Positions 25,761 to 38,100 of a stretch of 41,092 bases of DNA are shown in pieces. This DNA is from Kitasatospora cheerisanensis KCTC 2395 (GTDB lineage: Bacteria; Actinomycetota; Actinomycetes; Streptomycetales; Streptomycetaceae), in the NCBI RefSeq assembly GCF_000696185.1, contig NZ_KK853997.1, forward strand, positions 640,771 to 681,862, read 5' to 3'. Position 1 is the first letter of the stretch. Every line of letters begins with the position of its first letter. The notes below the pieces were generated by a model. It was not told the DNA's origin, did not search any database, and was given only the letters and a program-made list of their open reading frames with translations. The translations under genes were made by a program, and so were the position numbers.

Positions 25761-28700
25761 TCATCGGCGGCGCCGTTCGCGGAGCTTGGACTGGAGGCGG
25801 TCGAGTTGGGGCTGCTTGAGCGGGACCAGGGAGAGGGCGGCCGGCGTGGTGAGCGTCCCGAGGGCGGTGAACCAGGCATCGGCGAGCTGTTCGGCCCGGG
25901 CAGTGGTCAACAGCGCGTCGGGCCAGGAGAGTTCGACGGCGAGGACCGGCGCGCCGGCCGGGTCGGTGGTGATGGCGGCGTCGATCTCCAGCGGGTAGCC
26001 GGCGGCCATCTCGGGGTCGGGGCCCGCGCCGCGGGCGACTGCTTCGCGTTCGGCGGCGGGGGCGAGGGGCCAGGCGTCCAGGCCCGGGCCGGGCCGGTCG
26101 GAGCGGCCGCGGTAGTTGAAGAGGACCGGGGACTTGGGGGCGGCCGCGAGCAGGCTCGCGGTCTGGGGGTTGAGGTGACGGAGCAGGCCGTGGCCGAGTC
26201 CCTTGTCGGGGGCGGCGCGGAGCCGCTCCTTGACGTGGCGGAGGGTGTCGGCGGGGGCGACGCCGGTGAGGTCGAGGCGGACGGGGTGAACGGTCGTCAG
26301 CCAGCCGACGGTGCCGGACAGATCGGTCTCGCCGCCGCGGCCGTGGCCCTCCAGGTCGAGCTGGAGGCTGGGCGCGGCGCCGGGGTCGGCGGCGGCCACG
26401 CCGAGTACGAGTCCGGCGAGCAGGATCTCGTCGATGCCGGTGCCGGGCAGGGTGAGCAGGGGGGCGGTGCGGTCGGCGGGCAGCGTGCGGCGCAGGGTGC
26501 GCAGGGTGGCGACGGTGTCGCGGGCGGGGTCGGCGGTGAGGTGGGCGAGCGGTCCGGGCGGGCCGGCCAGGGTGTCGCGCCAGTGGGCGGTTTCGGCGAG
26601 CCGGGGTCGCTGCTGGGCCTGGGCGTGCAGGTGTTCGGCCCAGGTGCGCAGGGTGGTGGGTTCGGGGGCGAGGGCGGGGGTGCGGCCGGCGGCGGCGTCG
26701 CGGTGGGCGGCGGCCAGCCGGGGCAGCAGGACGCGCCAGGAGACGCCGTCGACGGCGAGGTGGTGGACCGTCAGCAGCAGTCGGCCGTCCGCCTCGGGGC
26801 CGGCGTCGAACCAGACGGCGCGCAGCATCCGGCCGGTGGCGGGGTCGAGCGCGTCGGCGGCCCGGTCGGCCTCGGCGGTGAGCGCGTCGGGGGACGGCGC
26901 ACCGGCCACGGGCACCCGGCGCAGCAGGGCGGGGTCGTCGTCGGCGGGCCGGGTCTGCTGGGTCCACAGGCCGTCGGTGGTGTCGAGGCGCAGCCGCAGT
27001 GCGGGGTGGGCCCGGACCAGGGCGGCGAGGGCGGCGCGCAGCGGCTGTTCGCCGAGCCCGCCGGGGACGGTGAGCAGCACGGACTGGTTGAACCGCCGGA
27101 CGGGGCCGCCGCGTTCGCGCAGCCAGTGCACGACGGGCAGCAGCGGCACGGGCCCGTCGGGCGTCGGTGCGGCCGGCTCCACGGGGACGCCGCCGACGCC
27201 GGTCGCGGCGGCCAGCGCGGCCGGGGTGGGGTGCTGGAAGACGTCCTTCGCGCTGATCGGGTACCCCGCGGCCCGGGCCCGGCTGACCAGTTGCAGGGAG
27301 ACGATGCTGTCGCCGCCGAGGGCGAAGAAGTTCTCCTCCTCCCCCACCTCGGGCAGGCCGAGCACCTCGGCGAACACCCGTGCCAGCGCGGCGCCGCCGG
27401 AGACCCGGGCCGTGCCGCCGGAGGCCGGGGCCGCCGTGCCGATGGCCGGGGCCGTGGCAGCGGCCTGCCGGCCGGGCGCGGGCAGCGCCTTGCGGTCGAG
27501 CTTGCCGTTGACGGACAGCGGCAGGGCGGCGAGTTCGACCACCACGGACGGCACCAGGTGCTCGGGCAGGGTGGCGGCGAGCGCGGCCCGCGCCCCGTCG
27601 CCGGTGGCGCCGGAGCCGGCGGCGGGCACCACGTACCCGATCAGCTGCTTCGCGCCGCTCTCGGCCTGACGGACCGTCGCGGCGGCGGCGGCGATGCCCG
27701 GCACGGCGGCCAACGCGGCCTCGACCTCGCCGAGTTCGATCCGGAAGCCGCGGATCTTCACCTGGTCGTCGGTGCGGCCCAGGTACTCGACGCTGCCGTC
27801 GATCCGGTAGCGGACGAGGTCGCCGGTGCGGTACATCCGGGAGCCGGCCGGGCCGGACGGGTCGGCGACGAAGCGGCCCGCGGTGAGGCCGGGCCGGCCG
27901 AGGTAGCCGCGCGCCAACTGGACGCCCGCCAGGTAGAGTTCGCCGGCCACGCCGACGGGGCAGGGCCGCAGCGCGGCGTCCAGCACGTACAGCCGGGTGT
28001 TCCAGGCGGGGCGGCCGATCGGGACGGTGCCGGCGCCGGCCCAGGCGCGGTGGTGGGTGACGTCGACGGCGGCCTCGGTGGGCCCGTACAGGTTGTGCAG
28101 TTCGATCTGCGGCCACAGTGCGAGGAAGCGGTCGACGGCGGCGGCGGGCAGCGCCTCGCCGGAGCAGAAGACCCGGCGGACGGTGGCGAATTCGCGGCGC
28201 AGGGCGTCCTCGGCCTCGGCGGCGGCGGTGAACGCGGTGAGCATGGACGGCACGAAGTGGCAGGTGGTGACGCCGGCCCGGGCCGCGAGTCCGGCCAGGT
28301 ACTGGGGGTCGCGGTGGCCGCCGGGGCGGGCCAGGACGACGCGGGCGCCGACGGTCAGCGGGAGGAAGAACTCCCAGACGGAGACGTCGAATCCGGCGGG
28401 GGTCTTCTGCAGGATCCGGTCGTCCGCGCCGATCGCGTACAGCTCGCGCATCCACTCCAGCCGGTTGACGATCGCCCGGTGGGTGACCAGGACGCCCTTG
28501 GGGCGGCCGGTGGAGCCGGAGGTGAAGATGACGTACGCGGCGTGGTCGGGTCCGGCCTCGGCGGGGGCGGCGTCGGAGGGCCCGGTGGCGTCGACGGGCA
28601 GCACCGGCACGCCGGGGACGGCGGGGACGGCGGACCGCTGCCCGGGCAGGGTGAGCACGCAGACGGGGCGGGCGTCCTCGATCATGCCGGCGAGCCGTTC

Positions 28701-31700
28701 GGCGGGGTACTCGGTGTCCAGCGGCAGGTAGGCGGCGCCGGCCCGGAGCACGCCGAGCAGGGCGACCATCAGTTCGGCGGAGCGCGGCACGGCGACGCCG
28801 ACCACGGTGTCCGGCCGGGCCCCGGCGGCGGTCAGCGCGGAGGCCAGGCGTCCGGCCCGGTCCCAGAGCTGGCGGTAGGTCAGCTCTTCGCCCTCGAAGT
28901 CGACGGCGACCCCGTCGGGCGCGGCCACGACCCGTTCGGCGATCCGGGTGACCAGGGTGCCCTCGCGGACGGGTATCGCGGTGGCGTTCCACTCGCCGGC
29001 CAGGCCGCGAACCTCCTCGGCGGCGGTCGGCTCGATCCGGCCGATCGGCTGCCCGGGGTCGGCGGCGGCCTGCTCCAGGACGCGCAGCAGCCGGGTGCCG
29101 AACAGGCGGGCGGTGGCGCGGTCGAAGAGGTCCTCGGCGTGGATGACGGTCAGGTCGGTGCGGGTGCCGTCGGCGGACTCGACGAAGGTGAACGCCAGGT
29201 CGAAGCGGGCGGCGTGCACCGGGTCGGGCAGCAGTGCGGTGCGGGCGCCGAGCAGCGCGTCCAGGCCGTCGGCCTCCTTGCGGTACTGGACCATCACCTG
29301 GAACAGCGGGTGCCGGCCGAGGCTGCGCTCGGGGTTGACCAGGTCGACCAGCCGGTCGAAGGGCAGGTCCTGGTGGGCGAGGGCGCCGAGCACGGTCTCC
29401 TTGGCGCGGGCCACCAGCTCCTCGAACGCCGGGTCGCCGGACAGGTCGTGACGGAGCACCAGGGTGTTGACGAAGAACCCGACCAGCTGTTCGAGGGCCT
29501 CGTCGCCGCGTCCGGCGACGGGCGCGCCGAGCGCCACGTCGGCGGTGCCGGCCAGCCGGCCGAGCAGCAGCGCGGCGGCGGCCTGCACCACCATGAACGG
29601 GGTGGCACCGGTGCGCCGGGTCAACTCGCCGAGCGCGTCGTGCAGTTCGGCGGGCAGGGTGAGCCGGACGGCGCCGCCGCGGCCGGTAGCCTCGGCGGGG
29701 CGGGGCCGGTCGGTGGGCAGCGTCAGTTCGGCGGGCAGCCCGGCCAGCCGCTCAGCCCAGTACCCGGCCTCGCGCTCGACCGGCTGCTCGGCCTGCCACA
29801 GCGTGTGGTCGGCGAACTGGAGCGGCAGCGGCGGCAGTTCGGGGGCTCGCCCGGCGGTCCGGGCGGTGTACGCGGCGTCCAGGTCGCGCAGCAGCACGCC
29901 CTCCGACCACTCGTCGCCGGCCAGGTGGTGCAGCGCGATGCTGAGCACGTGCCGGCGCGAGCCGGCGCTGAGCAGGGTGGCCCGGACCGGGATCTCCCCG
30001 GTCAGGTCGAAGACGTGCGCGCCGGCGGCGGCGGTCTCGGTGTCCAGGCGGTGCCCGGCGACCTCCCGCACCTCGAACGGCGGGACGACCTGGTCGGCCG
30101 TCAGGATCCGCTGGTACGGCTGCCCGTCGTGCTCGGCGACCACGGTGCGCAGCGCCTCGTGCCGGGCGAGCACGTCGCCGAAGGCCAGCCGCAGCGCCTC
30201 GGCGTCCACGGGGCCGTCGATCCGCAGCGCGCACGGGATGGTGTAGGCGGTGGACGGGCCCTGCAGGCGGTCGAGGAACCACAGCCGGGCCTGGGCGGGG
30301 GCCAGCGGGATCCGGGCGGGGCGCACCCGGGCGGCGGGGCGGTGCGGGCGGGGGCCTCGCCGTCCAGGCGGGCGGCGAAGGCGGCGGCGGTGCGGGTCTC
30401 GAACAGGGCGCGGATGGCCACCTCGGTGCCGAGGGCGGCGCGCAGCCGGCCGACCACCCGGGTGGCCAGCAGGGAGTGGCCGCCGAGCGCGAAGAAGTCC
30501 TCCTCGACGCCGACCGCGGGCAGGCCGAGCACCTCGGCGAACACCCGGCACACCAGCTGCTCCCGCTCGGTGCGCGGGGCGCGGCCGGCGGGTGCGGCGT
30601 AGGCGTCGGCGGTGGGCTCGGGGAGCGCCTGCCGGTCGAGCTTGCCGTTGACGTTGAGCGGGAGTGCGGGCAGCGTCACCAGGGCGGCGGGGACGAGGTA
30701 TTCGGGCAGTTCCTCGGCGAGGGCCTTGCGCAGCGCGGCCGGGTCGAGCTCCGTCCCGGCGGCGGGGACGGCGTAGCCGACCAGGCGCTTGCCGCCGCCG
30801 GGCGCGGGGCGGACCAGCACGGCGGCCCGGGCGACGCCGGGCAGCGCGGCGAGCGCGGCCTCGGCCTCGCCGGGTTCGACCCGGAAGCCGCGGATCTTCA
30901 CCTGGTCGTCGTCGCGGCCCAGGTAGTCGAGGCTGCCGTCGGCGCGGTGCCGGACCAGGTCGCCGGTGCGGTACATCCGGGTGCCGTCGGCGGCGAACGG
31001 GTCGGCGACGAAGCGGCTCGCGGTGAGCGCGGGCCGGTTGCCGTAGCCGCGGGCCAGGCCGGGGCCGGCGATGTACAGCTCGCCGGCGGTGCCGGGCGGC
31101 ACGGGCCGCAGCCGGGCGTCCAGCACGTAGCAGCGGGTGTTGCCGATCGGGGTGCCCACGAAGGGAGTTGCGCTGTCGGCGAGGTTCGCGCCGAGGGCAT
31201 CGACGGTGTACTCGGTGGGCCCGTAGAAGTTGTGGCCGAGCACGCCGGGGGTGGTGCGCAGCCGGGTCCACAGGGTGTCGCCGACGGCCTCGCCGCCGAC
31301 CAGGAACAGCAGCGGGCGGTGCGCCGGGTCGTCCAGCAGGCCCCATTCGACGAGCTGCCCGCCGAACGACGGGGTGACGTCCAGGGTGTCGATCCGGTCG
31401 CGCACCAGGCGGGCCGCCAGGGCCTGCGGGTCGCGGCGCAACTCCTCGCCGTAGACGTGCAGTTCGTGGCCGAGCAGCAGCCACAGCAGCTGCTCCCAGG
31501 AGGAGTCGAAGGAGAACGAGGCGGTGTGCGCGGCGCGCAGCCGCCGCCCGCCGGCCGCCGCGACGGCGCGGGCGAAGACCGTGCCGCCGTGGTGCTCCAG
31601 CAGGTTGGCGAGGCCCCGGTGCGGCACCAGGACGCCCTTGGGGCGGCCGGTGGAGCCGGAGGTGTGGATGACGTACGCCAGGTGGTCGGGCCCGGGGCGG

Positions 31701-34700
31701 ACGGGTTCGGCGGCCAGCGTGCCGAGCCCGGCGAGCGGCACGGCACCCAGCTCGGCCTGTGCCAGCACCGGTCGGGCGGCGGCGAGTTCGGCGGTGGTGA
31801 GGGTGAGCAGCGGGGCGGCGTCGTCCAGCATCAGGGCGATCCGCTCGTCCGGGTGGTCCAGGTCGATCGGCAGGTAGGCGGCGCCGGCGGCGAGCACGCC
31901 GAGCAGGGCGGCGACCAGGTCGGCGGAGCGCGGCAGGGCGAGCGCCACGACGGTGTCGGGGCGGGCGCCGAGCGCGGCCAGGTGGCGGGCGTAGGTGTCG
32001 ACCCGGTCGGCGAGTTGGCGGAACGTCAGGCGGTCGGCGCCGCAGACCACGGCGGTGCGCTGGGGGTGGGCGGCGGCGGTGGCGCGGAAGGCGTCGACCA
32101 CGGTGCCCGCGGGGACGGGCCGGTCGGTGGCGTTCCAGGCGGTCAGCACGGTGTGCCGCTCGTCGGCGGTGAGGACGTCCAACGCGCCGACGGGGGCGGC
32201 GGGTTCGGCGGCGATCGCGGCGAGCAGGCGGAGCAGGCGGTGGCCGACGGCGGCGGCGCGTTCGGCGTCGAACACCTCGGGGCGGTACTCGACGGTGAGC
32301 TGCGGGTGCTCGCCGGGCAGGGTGAGCACGGTCAGCGGGTAGTGGGTGGCCCCGTGGTGGCCGATGCCGGTGACGCGCAGCTCGCCGGCGGTGAGCTGCT
32401 GCGGGTCCATCGGGTAGTTCTCGAACACCAGCAGGGTGTCGAACAGGGTGCCGTGTCCGGCGGCGGCCTGGATCTCGGCGAGGCCCAGGTACTGGTGGTC
32501 GAGCAGCGCGGACTGCGCCTGCTGGAGCCGGGCCAGCGCCTCGGCGACCGGCTCGTCCTCGCGGAGCTCGAAGCGGACGGGGACGGTGTTGCTGAACAGG
32601 CCGACGGCGGCCTCGACGCCGGGCAGGTCGCCGGGGCGGCCGGAGACGGTGGCGCCGAACACCACGTCGGTGCGGCCGGTGAGCCGGCCGAGCAGGATCG
32701 CCCAGGCGCCCTGCACCAGGGTGTTGAGGGTCAGTCCGTGCCGGCGGGCGGTGGCGGTGAGGGCGGCGGCGAGCGCGGCGGGCAGCGGCAGGTCGAGTTC
32801 GGCGCCGGCGGTGCCGTGCTCGGCGGCGGCGGGCGCGCCGAGGGCGTCGGCGAGCAGGGTGGGCGCCTCCAGGCCGGCCAGGGCGCGCCGCCAGGCGGCG
32901 GTGTCGGCGGCGGCGTCGCGGCCGGCCAGGTGGGCGAGGTGGTCGGCCCAGCGCGGCGCGGGCGGCAGTGCGCCGCCGGTGTACGCGGTGAGGACCTCGC
33001 GCAGCAGCACGGGCGTGGACCAGCCGTCCATCACGATGTGATGGCGGGTCAGCAGCAGGCGGTGCCGGTCGGGGCCGAGGGCGATCAGGGCGCAGCGCAG
33101 CAGCGGCGGGCGGGCCAGGTCGAAGCGGCGGGCGGCCTCGGCCGGGCGACGCGGGCGGCTTCGGCGTCCCGGCGTTCCTCGTCGAGGCCGGTCAGGTCGT
33201 GTTCGGTCCACGGGACGCGGACCCGGGCGGCGACGGTCTGCACGGGGTCGCCGGCGGCGGTCGTGGTGAAGGCGGCGCGCAGGGCGCTGTGCCGGTTGAC
33301 CACCCGGTCGACGGCGCGGACCAGGGCGACCCGGTCGAGCGGCCCGGTGAGGTCGAGCGCGGTGAGCGAGGTGTACAGCTCGTCGTCGCCGCCGTGCTGC
33401 ATCCGGTCGTGGAACAGCAGCCCTTCCTGGAGCGGGGAGAGCGGCAGCACGTCCTCGACGCCGGGGAGGGCGTCCAGGTCGGCCTGGGTGACGGGGGCGA
33501 GCGGCACGTCGGACGGGGTGAGGGCGGCGGCGTCGGGGCGGGCGGCCCACCGGGTGAGGGCGTCCAGCCGGGCGAACCAGGCAGCAGCCAGCTCCTGCAT
33601 CTCCGGCTCGGTGAACAGGTCTTCGGGCCAGCCGAGTTGGACGGTCAGCTCGGGGCCCTCGGGGCGGTCGTGGACGAAGGCGCCGATCTCCAGGGCGTGG
33701 CCGCAGGGCTGCTCGGGGTCGGTGGTGGCGGTGATGGCGTCGCCGGCCTCGGGGGCGGGCGTCCACGGCTCGCCGGTGGCGGTGAACCGGCCGAGGTAGT
33801 TGAACAGCAGGCGGGGTTCGGGGGCTTCGGCGAGGGCGATCGCGCCGGCGGCGTCCAGGTGGCGCAGCAGGCCCCAGCCGGCGCCGGCGGCGGGCAGCGC
33901 GCGGACGGCCTCCTTGACCAGGCCGAGCGCGGCGCCGGTGTCCTCGGTGCCGGACAGGTCGAGGTGGAGCGGGAATTCGGTGGTCAGCCAGCCGACGGTG
34001 CGGGCGGTGTCGGCGCCGGGGACGAGCCGGTCCTCGCGGCCGTGGCCCTCCAGGCGGAGCAGCAGGCCGGGGGCGGCGGCGTCGCCGTGCAGGGCGCGGC
34101 GGCGGTCGCGGACGGCGAGGGCGAGGCCGGTGAGCAGCACGTGGTCGACGCCGGCCCGGCGCGCGGCGGGGACGGCGGTGAGCAGCGGCGCGGTGCGGGC
34201 GGCGGGCAGGGTGAGCCGCAGGCGGCGCTGCCGGCCGGCGGTGTCGCGGCGCGCGTCGAGCGGGCGCTCGGCCAGCAGCGGGGCCGGAGTGTGCGTCAGC
34301 TGCTGCTGCCAGTACGGGAGTTGGGCCTGTACCTCGGGGCCGGCGGCGGCCTCGGCGAGGCCGTGCGTCCAGGCCCGCAGCGAGGTGGGGACGGGGTCGA
34401 GGCGCGGCCCTCGTACGCGGCGTGCAGGTCGGGCAGCAGGATCCGCCAGGAGACGCCGTCCACGGCGAGGTGATGGATCACCAGCACCAGCAGGCCGGCG
34501 TGCTCGGGTCCGGCGTCCAGATGGACGGCCTGGAGGACGACGCCGAGTCCGGGGTCGAGCCGGCCGGCGGCGGCCTCGCGTTCGACGGCCGCGGCGGCGG
34601 CGAGTTCGGCGGGGCGACCCGCAGGTGGCGGAGCCGGTCGGCGACGGGGGCGGTGCCGACGGGGCGGACCTCCTGGGTCCAGGCGCCGTCGGCGGCGGCG

Positions 34701-37700
34701 TGCAGGCGCAGCCGCAGCGCGTCGTGACGGTCGGTCAGGGCGTCCAGGGCGGCGGCGAGCCGGGCCGGGTCGAGGCCGGCGGGGACGGTGACGGTGACGG
34801 CCTGTCCGAACCGGCCGATCGGGCCGCCGCGGTGGCGCAGCCACTCGCCGATGGGGTGGCGGCGAGGGTGCCGGTGGCGGCGACGGCGGGCCGGCGGCCT
34901 GCGGGCGAGGGGCTGACGGCGGCGGCGATCCGGGCGACGGTGCGGCGGTCGAAGACGGTGCGCGGGGTGAGGGCGAGGCCGGCGTGCCGGGCGCGGCTGC
35001 CGAGCTGGATGGCGGAGATGCTGTCGCCGCCGAGCGAGAAGAAGTTGTCGTCGGCGCCGACCTGTTCGACGGGCAGGCCGAGGACTTCGGCGACCAGGGC
35101 GGCGAGGATCCGCTCGGTCTCGCCGCGCGGCGCGACGGCCGTCCGGTCGGCGGCGGGCGCGGGCAGCGCCTTGCGGTCGAGCTTGCCGTTGACGCTCAGC
35201 GGCAGCGCGTCCAGGCCGACCAGGACGGCGGGCACGAAGTACTCGGGCAGGGTGAGCGCGAGGCGGTCCAGCAGCGCCTGCGGGTCGGCCGGCGGCGGCA
35301 CCACGTAACCGACCAACTGGCGTGCTCCGCCGGGCAGTTCGCGGCCGTCACGGCGGCGTGCGCGACGCCGGGGAGGGCGGTCAGGGCGGCCTCGACCTCG
35401 CCGAGTTCGATCCGGAAGCCGCGGATCTTCACCTGGTCGTCGGTGCGGCCCAGGTACTCGACCGCGCCGTCCGCGTTCCAGCGGGCGAGGTCGCCGGTGC
35501 GGTACATCCGGCCGCCGTCGGCGGCGAACGGGTCGGCGACGAATCGGCCCGCGGTCAGGCCGGGCCGGCCGAGGTAGCCGCGCGCCAACTGGACGCCCGC
35601 CAGGTAGAGTTCGCCGGCCACGCCGACCGGGCAGGGCCGCAGCGCGGCGTCCAGCACGTACAGCCGGGTGTTCCACACCGGCCGGCCGATCGGCACGCTG
35701 CCGGCGCCGGCTGCGGTCTGCTGGTGGGTCACGTCGACGGCGGCCTCGGTGGGCCCGTACAGGTTGTGCAGCGGCACGGCGGGCAGCGCCCCGTACCAGC
35801 GGTCCACGGTGTCGGCGGGCAGCGCCTCGCCGGAGCAGAAGGCGCGGCGCAGGGTGGCGCAGCGTTCGGCGAGCCGCGGCTCCTCCAGGAAGGCGCGCAG
35901 CATGGAGGGCACGAAGTGCAGGGTGGTGACGGACTGTTCGGCGATCAGGTCGGCCAGGTAGCCGGGTTCCCGGTGGCCGTCGGGGCGGGCCAGTACGACG
36001 GCCGCGCCCTCGCTGAGCGCCCAGAAGAACTCCCAGACCGAGACGTCGAATCCGGCGGGGGTCTTCTGCAGCACCCGGTCCTCGGCGGTGAGTCCGTAGG
36101 CGTGCTGCATCCAGGCGAGCCGGTTGACGATGGCCCGGTGGGTGACCAGCACGCCCTTGGGGCGGCCGGTGGAGCCGGAGGTGTGGATGACGTAGGCGGC
36201 GTGGTCCGGCCGGCGGCCCGGGTGCGGCGCCGGGGGCGGCGGGAGGGGCGCGTCGAGCAGGACGGCGCGCTCGCGGGCGGCGGCGGGCAGCCGGTCGAGC
36301 AGGGCGGTGACGGTGAGCACCCGGACCGGGTCGGTGTCCTCGATCATCGAGGCGAGGCGCTCGGCGGGGTGGTCGGTGTCCAGCGGCAGGTAGGCGGCGC
36401 CGGCGGCGAGGGTGCCGAGCAGGGCCGTCATCAGCCGGGTGGAGCGGGGCACGGCGACGGCGACGATCCGGTCCGGGCCGGCCCGGCGGCGGCCAGCACC
36501 CGCGCCAACTCATCCGCCTTGGCGGCGAGTTGGGCGTAGCTCAGGGTGCCGTCGGGGGCGATGACGGCGGTGGCGTCGGGGGTGGCGGCGGCGCGGGCGG
36601 CGATCCGGGTGGCCAGCGTGCCGGGCTCGACGGGGTGCGCGGTGGCGTTCCAGTGCTCCAGCAGCTCGGCGCGCTCGGCGTCCGGCAGCAGCTCCAGCTC
36701 GCCGAGCGGGGCGGCGGGCGCGGCGGCCAGGCGCTCCAGCAGGGCGGTCGACCGCTCGGCGTGGCGGGCGAGTTCGGCGGCGGTGTACAGCGCCGGGTTG
36801 GCCTCGAAGTCCAGCAGCAGCCGGTGGTCGGGGGTCTTGGCGACGGACAGCGAGAAGTCGTCGACCGGGCCGGACGCCAGGTTGACGGTGTGTCCGGCGC
36901 TGCCCGCGAAGTCCAGGTCGAGGTCGAAGGGCTTGATGTTCAGCAGCGGCCCGTACAGCCGCTCGTCGCCGCCGACCAGGCCGAGTTCGCGGCGCAGCTC
37001 CTCGCCGCGGTGCAGCTGGTGGGCGCGGACGTCCCGCAGTTCGGCGGCGGCGCGGCGCAGCAGCGCGTCGAAGCTGTCGGCGGGGGCGACGGGCAGGTGC
37101 AGCGGCAGGATGTTGACGGCCATGCCGGGGACGCGCAGCGTGCCGGGCGCGGTGCGGGCCATCAGGTGCATGCCGACGACGGCCTCGCGGGTGCCGGTGA
37201 TCCGGTGCAGGTACGCGGCGAGGGCGGCGTGCGCGGCCTCGGCCCAGGTGGCGCGGGCGGCCCGGGCGGCGGCCAGCACGGGGGCGGTGCGGTCGGCGGA
37301 CAGCTCGATCCGGTGGCGCAGCGCGGCGGGCGCGGCGGCGGCCTGCTGCTCCGTCAGGGAGCGCACCTGCGGCCGGCCGGCGGAGCGTTCGCGCCACCAG
37401 GCGCGGTCCCGCTCGGCCTGCGGGCCGGCCAGGTGGGCCCGTTCGGCATCCGCGAGGACGGCGGCGGGCCGCAGCGGGCTCGGGGGACGTCGGCGCCGGC
37501 GGCGAGGGCGGTGTACACCTCGGCGACCCGGCGGGTGAACAGGGCGACGCCGTAGCCGTCGATCACCAGGTGGTGGAACCACTGGAACCACAGGTGGGCG
37601 TCCGCGCCGGTGCGGACCAGCAGGGCGCCGTGCAGCGGGTCGGCGGCCAGGTCGAGCGGGCGGGCGAGCTGACGGCGCACCAGGTCGACGGCGGCGCCCT

Positions 37701-38010
37701 CCGGGTCGGCGGCGTCGGCGGTGTCGAGGCGGGCGAGCGTCCAGCCCTCGGGGTCGAACGGGGCCTGCCGGGCGCCCTGTTCGGTGATCCGCAGGTGCAG
37801 GCCGTCGGCCTCGGCGAGGGTGCGGCGCAGCGCCGCTTCGAGCAGTTCGGGCCGCAGCGGCCCGTCGATCCGCACGTACTGCCCGACGTTGTGGGCGGGG
37901 CTGCCGGGGTCGATCCGTTGCGCGGCGAGGACGCCGGCCTGGGCGGCCGTCAGGTCCCGCCGGTCGCCGTGCTCGGCGCGCGTGGCGTGCGTGGTGGTGC
38001 TGCCGGCCAT
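25761..38010 (-). CDS. NRPS, modules 1-3: C-A(Ser)-T-E / C-A(Orn?)-T / C-A(Ser)-T-E
   Basis: Approximate nt ranges: C1 38010-36660 (EntF-like, HHLVIDGYG), A1 36640-35290, T1 near 35030 (LGGDSI), E1 34870-33500 ([23 protein letters not shown]), C2 33500-32150 (HHIVMDGWS), A2 32150-30750, T2 near 30480 (LGGHSL), C3 30310-28980 (HHLAGDEWS), A3 28980-27480, T3 near 27320 (LGGDSI), E2 27160-25830. A1 and A3 pocket residues are D-V-W-H-F-S-L-V-D-K, the EntF serine code. A2 is D-S-E-D-L-G-F-V-D-K, suggesting a basic residue such as Orn. C1 resembles EntF and should join DHB to Ser. The C-terminal tail after E2 may dock to the next protein. Eight frame breaks (near 37484, 36482, 35341, 34855, 34612, 34405, 33147, 30340) each fit one lost base; restoring eight bases gives exactly 4086 codons. 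ATG 38010 has GGGAAGG upstream. Confidence 0.9.
27480..28890 (-). repeat. serine adenylation domain copy of module 3, highly similar to module 1
   Basis: By eye the DNA is close to 90% identical to 35161-36490 over long stretches, for example the A7-A8 region at 27735-28020 versus 35398-35697. With the matched E domains and the paired Orn-type domains, this suggests that a Ser-Orn two-module block was duplicated. Confidence 0.7.
35161..36490 (-). repeat. serine adenylation domain copy of module 1, highly similar to module 3
   Basis: Partner of the repeat at 27480-28890. Both copies give the same ten serine pocket residues. The copies differ most between A3 and A5, where the loop sequences are only loosely alike. 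Confidence 0.7.
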
Positions 38011-38100
38011 GGGTCGGACCTTCCCGGGGTTCGGCGGCCCCCGGCCGGGTGCGGTCGGGGCCACGGGGTGCGTGCGGTGCTGCGGGGTGCTGGCGGGGGG

